The notes beneath the pieces were generated by a model. The model saw nothing but the letters and a program-made list of their open reading frames with translations. It did no database searches and was not told the origin of the DNA. From the NCBI RefSeq assembly GCF_003045775.1, contig NZ_PXNS01000024.1, forward strand, positions 1-33,009: a stretch of 33,009 bases of DNA, read 5' to 3'. Shown piece by piece: positions 1-13,412 of this stretch; positions within the stretch are counted from its first letter, which is position 1, and each line of letters begins with the position of its first letter. Both the position numbers and the translations under genes were made by a program. The stretch is from Halomonas litopenaei. Lineage in GTDB: Bacteria > Pseudomonadota > Gammaproteobacteria > Pseudomonadales > Halomonadaceae.

Positions 1-38
1 CTTTTTCTTTCTCCGTCGCGTCTGCAGGGCGGAGGGGG

Positions 39-67
39 TTGCCAGGCGAGATCCGTTTCGCTATCAT
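39..67 (+). promoter_or_regulatory. sigma70-type promoter of trpT
   Basis: A -35 element TTGCCA (39-44) and a -10 element TATCAT (62-67) are separated by exactly 17 bp, which places the start of transcription near 74, about 45 nt before the tRNA. The hexamers were read directly from the sequence; that they drive trpT is inference from position. Read-through from an upstream gene (often a second tuf copy in related genomes) is also possible. The T-rich first ten bases of the window would suit the tail of a terminator lying just outside. Confidence 0.65.
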
Positions 68-118
68 GGCGCCCGCTGTTGCAGAGGCTGCCCGCAAAGG
101 GTGGTTTGCATCGAGTAC

Positions 119-188
<70 letters not shown>

Positions 189-194
<6 letters not shown>

Positions 195-219
195 GTCTTC
201 CCCAGGCTGGCAGTTTTTT
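189..219 (+). terminator. Intrinsic terminator/attenuator overlapping the tRNA-Trp 3' end
   Basis: Bases 189-198 pair with 204-213 (10 bp, one G-T wobble) around loop TCCCC, followed by six T (214-219). The 5' arm uses the last two acceptor-stem bases, the discriminator and the CCA end of trpT, so the tRNA fold and the terminator hairpin exclude each other at the acceptor end. It should end most trpT transcripts before secE, with some read-through possible. Confidence 0.75.
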
Positions 220-226
220 ATATACT
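198..226 (+). promoter_or_regulatory. Possible secE promoter
   Basis: A good -10 hexamer TATACT (221-226) lies directly after the trpT terminator T-run, with a weak -35 (TTCCCC, 198-203) at 17-bp spacing. It would start transcripts near 233, some 34 nt before secE, and would explain how secE-nusG are expressed past the terminator. The -35 is poor, so this call is tentative. Confidence 0.35.
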
Positions 227-266
227 TTCGTGTTTCGATTGCCGCGCCCTGAGGAGTCTCGTTTTC

Positions 267-635
267 ATGAAGCATAACGCCGAGGTGCAGGAGTCGCGCC
301 ACGACGGGCTCAAGTGGGCGGTTGTCGTCGTTCTTCTGGTGCTGGCCGTCGTTGGCAACACCTACTTTGCCGACCAGCCGCTTCTGTATCGTGTTCTGGG
401 CGTTGTTGCCCTGTCTGTCGTTGCTGCCCTGGTCGCATTGACCACCACCAAGGGGCGTGAATTGGTGGAGCTGGCGCAGAGCGCCAGGAAGGAAATTCAA
501 CGTGTCGTCTGGCCGACGCGCCCCGAAACCATCCAGACCACCGCCATCGTGCTGGTGGCTGTGCTGGTGGTCGGGCTGCTGCTCTGGTTGATCGACACGC
601 TGCTCAGCTGGGCGATGTCCGGCGTCATCGGTTAG
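267..635 (+). CDS. secE: Preprotein translocase subunit SecE
   Basis: SecE is the clamp subunit of the SecYEG channel in the inner membrane and stabilises SecY (encoded at 26125). The 122-aa product has three hydrophobic segments at about residues 15-33, 42-60 and 95-117, matching the three-helix E. coli type (127 aa). The conserved amphipathic stretch before the last helix is visible as ARKEIQRVVWPTRPET, with the typical WPTR signature. The ATG at 267 was chosen because the frame upstream runs back into tRNA-Trp and GAGGAG (251-256) is the only good ribosome binding site. It is followed after 8 bp by nusG, as is usual. Confidence 0.96.
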   Translation: MKHNAEVQESRHDGLKWAVVVVLLVLAVVGNTYFADQPLLYRVLGVVALSVVAALVALTTTKGRELVELAQSARKEIQRVVWPTRPETIQTTAIVLVAVLVVGLLLWLIDTLLSWAMSGVIG

Positions 636-643
636 GAGTCTTC

Positions 644-1177
644 ATGTCCAAGCGTTGGTACGTCGTCCACGCCTACTCCGGCTTCGAGAAGCACGTCATG
701 CGCTCGCTGATCGAGCGCGTGAAGATGCACGGCATGGAAGATCTCTTTGGTGAGATTCTGGTGCCGACCGAAGAAGTCGTCGAGATGCGTGACGGCAAGC
801 GCCGCAAGAGTGAGCGCAAGTTCTATCCCGGCTACGTGCTGGTCGAGATGGAAATGGTCGACGAGACCTGGCACCTGGTCAACGAGACGCCCCGTGTCAT
901 GGGCTTTATCGGCGGGACCAAGGAGAAGCCGGCGGCGATCACCCAGCGCGAGGCCGACGCCATTCTCAGTCGCGTCAGGGATGGGGCCGAAAAGCCGCGT
1001 CCCAAGACCATGTTCGAGCCCGGTCAGTCGGTGCGCGTCATCGATGGCCCCTTCGCCGATTTCAACGGCGTGGTCGAAGAGGTCAACTACGACAAGAGTC
1101 GTCTGCAGGTCAGTGTGCTGATCTTCGGGCGCGCCACTCCCGTCGAGCTGGAGTTTTCCCAGGTCGAGAAGGAGTAG
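644..1177 (+). CDS. nusG: Transcription termination/antitermination factor NusG
   Basis: NusG binds the beta' clamp of elongating RNA polymerase, suppresses pausing, aids Rho termination and couples transcription to the ribosome through S10. The 177-aa product (E. coli 181) begins with the NGN-domain signature KRWYVVHAYSGFEKHV and contains FYPGYVLVEM. A C-terminal KOW domain (about residues 120-177) includes GQSVRVIDGPFADFNGVVEE. It lies 8 bp after secE in what looks like a two-gene operon. The next gene, rplK, follows after 141 bp of structured leader, so it may have separate regulation. Confidence 0.98.
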   Translation: MSKRWYVVHAYSGFEKHVMRSLIERVKMHGMEDLFGEILVPTEEVVEMRDGKRRKSERKFYPGYVLVEMEMVDETWHLVNETPRVMGFIGGTKEKPAAITQREADAILSRVRDGAEKPRPKTMFEPGQSVRVIDGPFADFNGVVEEVNYDKSRLQVSVLIFGRATPVELEFSQVEKE

Positions 1178-1194
1178 GTCGACAAGTTTTTTAC

Positions 1195-1270
1195 GGTGGG
1201 TCTGCTCAGGCAGGCCCGCCGTCATGTGCTGAAAGTTTTCAGTGCGTAGGGGTCGCCTCGAGGGGCGGCC
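1195..1270 (+). promoter_or_regulatory. Structured rplK leader (three hairpins), possible L1 control region
   Basis: The nusG-rplK gap holds three consecutive hairpins: 1195-1205 with 1210-1220 (11 bp, two G-T wobbles, loop TCAG), 1229-1234 with 1237-1242 (6 bp) and 1251-1257 with 1264-1270 (7 bp, followed by GTTTTG). In E. coli, L1 represses rplK-rplA translation by binding the mRNA near the rplK start, so an L1 role here is plausible. I could not match a specific L1 site, and I see no convincing promoter hexamers in the gap. Confidence 0.45.
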
Positions 1271-1318
1271 GTTTTGTCCGGGGAGCCGCAAGGCGCTACT
1301 ACCCAACTGGAGTCCATC

Positions 1319-1750
1319 ATGGCCAAGAAAGTACAGGCTTACATCAAGCTGCAGGTTGCAGCTGGTAAGGCCAACCCGAGTCCCCCCGTGGGTCCCGCGC
1401 TGGGTCAGCACGGTGTCAACATCATGGAATTCTGCAAGGCGTTCAACGCCGAGACGCAGAACATCGAGCCGGGTCTCCCGACTCCCGTGGTCATCACCGT
1501 CTACTCCGACCGCAGCTTCACCTTCGTCACCAAGACACCGCCCGCCGCGGTGCTGCTGAAGAAGGCCGCTGGCATCAAGTCCGGCTCTGGTGAGCCGAAC
1601 AAGAAGAAGGTCGGTACCGTGACCCGCGAGCAGCTCGAAGAGATCGCCAAGACCAAGGAGCCGGACATGACGGCTGCCGATCTCGACGCCGCGGTGCGTA
1701 CCATTGCCGGTAGCGCCCGCAGCATGGGCCTCAACGTGGAGGGTCTCTGA
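1319..1750 (+). CDS. rplK: 50S ribosomal protein L11
   Basis: L11 binds 23S rRNA at the GTPase-associated centre next to the L10-L7/L12 stalk and is needed for RelA activation on starved ribosomes. The 143-aa product starts MAKKVQAYIKLQV and carries the proline-rich segment NPSPPVGPALGQHGVNIMEF (about residues 20-39) typical of the N-terminal domain. The rRNA-binding C-terminal domain ends SARSMGLNVEGL. The ATG at 1319 was chosen for its match to the family start and for TGGAG at 1309-1313. The gene is 2 bp from rplA, so the pair is translationally coupled. Confidence 0.98.
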   Translation: MAKKVQAYIKLQVAAGKANPSPPVGPALGQHGVNIMEFCKAFNAETQNIEPGLPTPVVITVYSDRSFTFVTKTPPAAVLLKKAAGIKSGSGEPNKKKVGTVTREQLEEIAKTKEPDMTAADLDAAVRTIAGSARSMGLNVEGL

Positions 1751-1752
1751 TC

Positions 1753-2445
1753 ATGGCAAAGCTTACCAAGCGCGCAAAGCAGATTCGCGACAAGGTTGAC
1801 GCCACCAAGGTCTACTCCATCGACGAGGCCGTGGCCCTGCTCTCCGAGCTGTCCACCGTCAAGTTCAAGGAGTCGCTGGACGTCGCCATCAATCTGGGCG
1901 TCGATCCGCGTAAATCCGACCAGGTGGTGCGCGGTGCGACCGTGATGCCCAACGGTACCGGCAAGGACGTGCGCGTTGCCGTCTTTACCCAGGGTGCCAA
2001 CGAAGAAGCCGCCAAGGAAGCCGGTGCCGACATCGTCGGTATGGACGACCTGGCCGAGCAGGTCAAGAAAGGCCAGCTCGACTTCGACGTGGTCATCGCT
2101 TCGCCGGACGCCATGCGTGTCGTCGGCCAGCTGGGTCAGATCCTGGGTCCGCGTGGCCTGATGCCGAACCCCAAGGTCGGCACCGTGACCCCCGACGTCG
2201 CTACCGCCGTCAAGAACGCCAAGGCCGGTCAGGTGCGTTTCCGTACCGACAAGAACGGCATCATCCACACCACCCTGGGCAAGGTCGATTTCGAAGCCGA
2301 CGCCATCAAGGGCAACCTGGATGCGCTGCTCGCCGACCTGAAGAAGCTCAAGCCGAGCACTTCCAAGGGCGTGTACTTCAAGAAGATGACCCTGTCCACC
2401 ACCATGGGCCCGGGTCTGACCGTCGATCACTCCGCGCTGGTGTGA
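1753..2445 (+). CDS. rplA: 50S ribosomal protein L1
   Basis: L1 forms the mobile stalk near the E site and helps release deacylated tRNA. It is also the usual translational repressor of its own rplK-rplA mRNA. The 230-aa product (E. coli 234) has the hallmark segment LGPRGLMPNPKVGTVTPDVA (about residues 132-151) and the N-terminal MAKLTKRAKQIRDKVD. Its Shine-Dalgarno site (GGAGGG, 1738-1743) lies inside the end of rplK, consistent with coupling. Confidence 0.98.
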   Translation: MAKLTKRAKQIRDKVDATKVYSIDEAVALLSELSTVKFKESLDVAINLGVDPRKSDQVVRGATVMPNGTGKDVRVAVFTQGANEEAAKEAGADIVGMDDLAEQVKKGQLDFDVVIASPDAMRVVGQLGQILGPRGLMPNPKVGTVTPDVATAVKNAKAGQVRFRTDKNGIIHTTLGKVDFEADAIKGNLDALLADLKKLKPSTSKGVYFKKMTLSTTMGPGLTVDHSALV

Positions 2446-2698
2446 TGCGACACAACAGGCAAGACACTTTGCGGTCCCCGTGCCGGGTGATTCACCCGGC
2501 CGGCGGGGCACCGTCAAAGACCGCAGGCGCCGCCGCCTGACCTTCGGGTCTGCCGGCGGCTTAATCGCCCCCGGGCACCTGCGCAGATGGTGTTGCCGCC
2601 AGGCATCTGGTGAGCACCATCATTGAAGCCCCTCTTCTACGGAAGGGGAGATGGTAACCATCGGAGCCCTCGGGTTCCGGCACGAAGGAGTGATCACA
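2446..2698 (+). promoter_or_regulatory. L10-type leader of rplJ-rplL
   Basis: This 253-nt spacer has no ORF and is rich in secondary structure. A bipartite hairpin has an outer stem GCCGCC (2529-2534) with GGCGGC (2555-2560), an unpaired GCC on the 5' side, and an inner GACC/GGTC stem closed by a TTCG tetraloop (2543-2546). That asymmetric shape resembles the kink-turn site bound by the L10-L7/L12 complex in the known L10 leader family. A further hairpin around 2628-2648 lies upstream of the rplJ ribosome binding site. The assignment rests on position and fold; a covariance-model search was not possible. Confidence 0.6.
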
Positions 2699-3202
2699 GT
2701 GGCACTAGCACTCGAAGGCAAGAAGGCAATTGTTGCCGAGGTCAGTGAAGTCGCCAAGGATGCACTCTCCGTCGTAGTTGCCGACTCTCGCGGCGTCGCG
2801 GTCCACAAGATGACCGAACTGCGCAAGCAGGCTCGCGAGAATGGCGTCCAGGTGCGTGTTGTGCGCAACACCCTGGCACGCCGCGCCCTGACCGGTACTC
2901 CCTGGGAGTGCCTGTCAGAGACCTTCGTTGGTCCGACTCTGCTGGCCTTCTCCAACGAACATCCGGGCGCTGCCGCTCGTCTGTTCAAGGAGTTCGCCAA
3001 GGATGAGAAGAACTTCGAAGTCAAGGCGCTGGCCTATGAAGGTGAGCTGATCCCGGCAAGCGATATCGACCGTCTGGCGACCCTGCCGACCTACGATGAG
3101 GCGATCGCCAAGCTGATGTCCGTCATGAAGGAAGCTTCTGCCGGCAAGCTGGTTCGTACTCTCGCTGCGCTGCGCGACCAGAAGCAGGAAGAAGCCGCTT
3201 AA
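2699..3202 (+). CDS. rplJ: 50S ribosomal protein L10
   Basis: L10 anchors L7/L12 dimers to 23S rRNA to build the ribosomal stalk, and in enterobacteria it represses its own mRNA. The frame is open from an ATG at 2651, but the family start (E. coli [20 protein letters not shown]) matches only from the GTG at 2699, which has an ideal ribosome binding site AAGGAG (2685-2690) 8 nt upstream. This gives 167 aa (E. coli 165). The conserved [15 protein letters not shown] and [10 protein letters not shown] segments are present, and the C-terminal helix that carries L7/L12 ends QKQEEAA. GTG is the chosen start. Confidence 0.96.
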   Translation: [167 protein letters not shown]

Positions 3203-3282
3203 GGCGTCGTCCTGTCGACCGACCACGATCCATTTCGCGTTCTCGGGTAACCGAGACGCCCGCAAAGTTAGGAATCTAGACA

Positions 3283-3657
3283 ATGGCACTGACCAAAGAA
3301 GATATCATCAACGCCGTCTCCGACATGTCCGTCATGGAAGTCGTCGAGCTGATCGAAGCCATGGAAGAGAAGTTCGGCGTTAGCGCCGCTGCTGCTGTCG
3401 TGGCTGGCCCGGGCGCTGGTGGCGAAGCTGCCGCTGCCGAAGAGCAGACCGAGTTCGACCTGGTGCTGACCTCCGCTGGCGACAAGAAGGTCAACGTCAT
3501 CAAGGCCGTCCGCGAGATCACTGGTCTCGGCCTGAAGGAAGCCAAGGGTGCCGTCGACGGCGCGCCGGCGACCATCAAGGAAGCGATGAGCAAGGACGAC
3601 GCGGAAGAAGCCAAGAAGAAGCTGGAAGAAGCCGGCGCGTCCGTGGAGCTCAAGTAA
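3283..3657 (+). CDS. rplL: 50S ribosomal protein L7/L12
   Basis: L7/L12 is the multicopy stalk protein that recruits and activates the translational GTPases EF-G, EF-Tu and IF2. The 124-aa product (E. coli 121) has the N-terminal dimerisation helix (MALTKEDIINAVSDMSVMEV). An Ala/Gly-rich hinge at about residues 35-52 follows, then the C-terminal factor-binding domain with KVNVIKAVREITGLGLKEAK. It follows rplJ by 80 bp and is separated from rpoB by a strong attenuator hairpin, which suits the need for more stalk protein than polymerase. Confidence 0.98.
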   Translation: MALTKEDIINAVSDMSVMEVVELIEAMEEKFGVSAAAAVVAGPGAGGEAAAAEEQTEFDLVLTSAGDKKVNVIKAVREITGLGLKEAKGAVDGAPATIKEAMSKDDAEEAKKKLEEAGASVELK

Positions 3658-3697
3658 TCCTTGTGCCCATGGCTTTACGCGCTGCGTAAGCTTCCAC

Positions 3698-3731
3698 GGC
3701 TGGTGGCGGGACGCCCGCTACCGGCCTTTTT
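3698..3731 (+). terminator. Attenuator between rplL and rpoB
   Basis: A 13-bp stem (3698-3710 with 3714-3726, two G-T wobbles) has a 3-nt loop ACG and is followed directly by five T (3727-3731). In E. coli a partial terminator sits at the same place and lets only a fraction of transcripts reach rpoB. The sequence shows the hairpin and T-run; partial read-through is inferred because rpoB has no obvious promoter of its own. Confidence 0.8.
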
Positions 3732-3809
3732 CTGTTGTCACTAGCTGCCTGCCCCCAAGGGCCTGTAGCTTGCAGAATTCCGACGGCGAGTCACTCATCC
3801 GAGGACTTG

Positions 3810-3826
3810 CCGTCAGCGCCTGACGG
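3810..3826 (+). other. Hairpin in the rpoB leader
   Basis: CCGTCA (3810-3815) pairs with TGACGG (3821-3826) around loop GCGCC, 66 bp before rpoB and without a T-run. In E. coli the rplL-rpoB mRNA is cut by RNase III in this spacer. This hairpin could serve mRNA processing, but it is too short to be a typical RNase III site by itself. Confidence 0.3.
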
Positions 3827-3891
3827 AGACCGTCCGTCGGGTGGCGCCGACACGCATCGGTCACCCATGGTGAACAAGCTGGGGAATACAG

Positions 3892-7971
<4,080 letters not shown>

Positions 7972-8006
7972 GGCGGCCCGAAAGGCGCTTCAATGAATGA
8001 CGGTCC

Positions 8007-8028
8007 GCGGGGAGCAATAGCTCCCCGC
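8007..8028 (+). other. rpoB-rpoC intercistronic hairpin
   Basis: A perfect 9-bp stem GCGGGGAGC/GCTCCCCGC encloses loop AATA in the 87-bp rpoB-rpoC gap. No T-run follows, so it is not an intrinsic terminator. It ends 17 bp before GGAG (8046-8049), part of the rpoC ribosome binding site, and may affect mRNA stability or ribosome re-loading. Confidence 0.5.
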
Positions 8029-8058
8029 CCATGACAACTCCGCAACGGAGCCGACCTA

Positions 8059-12276
<4,218 letters not shown>

Positions 12277-12283
12277 TGTCGGC

Positions 12284-12315
12284 AAAAAGCCTGGAGCCTT
12301 TGCGGCTCCGGGCTT
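12284..12315 (-). terminator. Hairpin after rpoC; reads as an intrinsic terminator on the minus strand
   Basis: Bases 12287-12298 pair with 12304-12315 (12 bp, one wobble) around TTTGC. On the + strand only two T belong to the stem end and then GACG follows, so it is a poor terminator for rpoC. Five A (12284-12288) precede it, so on the minus strand the same hairpin is followed by a T-run, the usual terminator form. It could stop antisense transcripts before they enter rpoC. Its last two bases are also the first two of the rpsL promoter -35 element. Confidence 0.5.
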
Positions 12316-12343
12316 GACGCGCCTTGGCATCAGCCAGTAGAAT
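12314..12343 (+). promoter_or_regulatory. str operon promoter (PrpsL)
   Basis: TTGACG (12314-12319), 18-bp spacer, TAGAAT (12338-12343). The bases after the -10 are GCGCAGCCTTT, a GC-rich discriminator of the kind associated with ppGpp/DksA repression of ribosomal promoters. Transcription should start near 12350. The elements were read directly; stringent control is inferred. Confidence 0.8.
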
Positions 12344-12347
12344 GCGC

Positions 12348-12394
12348 AGCCTTTAACAGTGGGGTGGGTGTATCCGCGCCACTGTGAAAAGGCT
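12348..12394 (+). other. Nested 5' hairpin in the str operon leader
   Basis: AGCCTTT (12348-12354) pairs with AAAGGCT (12388-12394). Inside it, ACAGTGG (12356-12362) pairs with CCACTGT (12379-12385) around a 16-nt loop, with only a 1-by-2-nt internal loop between the stems. Because transcription should start at about 12350, the outer stem would sit at or within a base or two of the 5' end of the mRNA, a position that typically shields transcripts from 5'-dependent decay. A regulatory ligand is not evident. Confidence 0.55.
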
Positions 12395-12424
12395 TAGGCA
12401 ACCCATTGGAGTCAGCTAACAGCT

Positions 12425-12799
12425 ATGGCAACGATTAATCAGCTCGTGCGCAAGCCGCGCAAGCGTCAGGCCGCGAAGACCGACGTGCCTGCGCTTCAGG
12501 CCTGCCCGCAGAAGCGCGGCGTCTGCACCCGCGTCTACACCACCACCCCGAAGAAGCCGAACTCCGCACTGCGGAAGGTCTGCCGTGTGCGCCTGACCAA
12601 CGGCTACGAGGTGTCCTCTTACATCGGCGGTGAAGGCCACAACCTCCAGGAGCACTCTGTGGTCCTGATTCGTGGCGGTCGAGTAAAGGACCTTCCGGGT
12701 GTGCGTTATCACACCGTTCGCGGCGCTCTCGACACCTCTGGTGTCCAGAACCGTCGTCAGGGCCGTTCCAAGTACGGCACCAAGCGTCCGAAGTCCTAA
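12425..12799 (+). CDS. rpsL: 30S ribosomal protein S12
   Basis: S12 sits at the decoding centre and controls translational accuracy. The 124-aa product equals the E. coli length. TTTPKKPNSALRK contains K43, and GRVKDLPGVRYH contains K88 and D89. These are the residues whose change or modification affects streptomycin response and accuracy; all are of the wild type. It is the first gene of the str operon, with an 81-nt leader from the mapped promoter. Confidence 0.98.
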   Translation: MATINQLVRKPRKRQAAKTDVPALQACPQKRGVCTRVYTTTPKKPNSALRKVCRVRLTNGYEVSSYIGGEGHNLQEHSVVLIRGGRVKDLPGVRYHTVRGALDTSGVQNRRQGRSKYGTKRPKS

Positions 12800-12871
12800 G
12801 GGCTGCGTCGCTTTCCATTACCAAGTTTGACCCGGTCTGATAAGAGTAAGGTCGAGCCGCCAAGCGCGAGT

Positions 12872-12905
12872 CTCGGGTTTACCTGAAGGACCCTTCAACC
12901 GAGGG
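12872..12905 (+). promoter_or_regulatory. Hairpin sequestering the rpsG ribosome binding site (candidate S7 site)
   Basis: In the 112-nt rpsL-rpsG spacer, CTCGG (12872-12876) pairs with CCGAG (12899-12903), with an inner stem TGAAG (12884-12888)/CTTCA (12893-12897). The 3' arm overlaps GAGGG (12901-12905), the Shine-Dalgarno site of rpsG at 12912. In E. coli, S7 binds this spacer to repress its own and downstream translation. The same role is likely here, but the fold was found by eye. Confidence 0.5.
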
Positions 12906-12911
12906 CTTATC

Positions 12912-13382
12912 ATGCCTAGAAGAAGAGTTGCGGCCAAGCGCGAGATTCTGCCGGATCCCAAGTTCGGATCCGAGCGTCTGGCCAAGTTCATGAACCACCT
13001 GATGATCAGCGGCAAGAAGTCCGTAGCTGAGCGTATCGTCTATGGTGCGCTGGACAGGGTTGCCGAGCGTTCCAATGAAGAGCCGCTGGAAATCTTCGAC
13101 AAGGCGCTGGAAACCATCCAGCCCATGGTCGAGGTGAAGTCTCGCCGCGTAGGCGGTGCGACCTATCAGGTGCCGGTCGAAGTCCGTCCGTCCCGCCGCC
13201 AGGCGCTTGCCATGCGCTGGCTGGTGGACGCCGCTCGCCGTCGTGGCGAGAAGACCATGGTGCAGCGTCTGGCTGGCGAAATGCTGGATGCAGCCGAAGG
13301 CAAGGGTTCGGCAGTCAAGAAGCGTGAAGACGTGCATCGCATGGCAGAAGCCAACAAGGCCTTCTCTCACTACCGCTTCTAA
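12912..13382 (+). CDS. rpsG: 30S ribosomal protein S7
   Basis: S7 nucleates assembly of the 30S head by binding the 3' major domain of 16S rRNA, and in E. coli it is the str operon translational repressor. The 156-aa product begins MPRRRVAAKREILPDPKFGS and contains KSRRVGGATYQVPVEVRPSR. The C-terminus (AEANKAFSHYRF) matches the shorter E. coli B-type and Pseudomonas-like forms. The start is supported by GAGGG at 12901-12905. Confidence 0.98.
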   Translation: MPRRRVAAKREILPDPKFGSERLAKFMNHLMISGKKSVAERIVYGALDRVAERSNEEPLEIFDKALETIQPMVEVKSRRVGGATYQVPVEVRPSRRQALAMRWLVDAARRRGEKTMVQRLAGEMLDAAEGKGSAVKKREDVHRMAEANKAFSHYRF

Positions 13383-13412
13383 AGCGCATCGCCAACCAAC
13401 GGGAGTTACATC

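Noticed and set aside
2651..2698. ATG at 2651 as the rplJ start
   Set aside because: It would add 16 residues foreign to L10 and lies in the structured leader. GTG 2699 has the better ribosome binding site and the family N-terminus.
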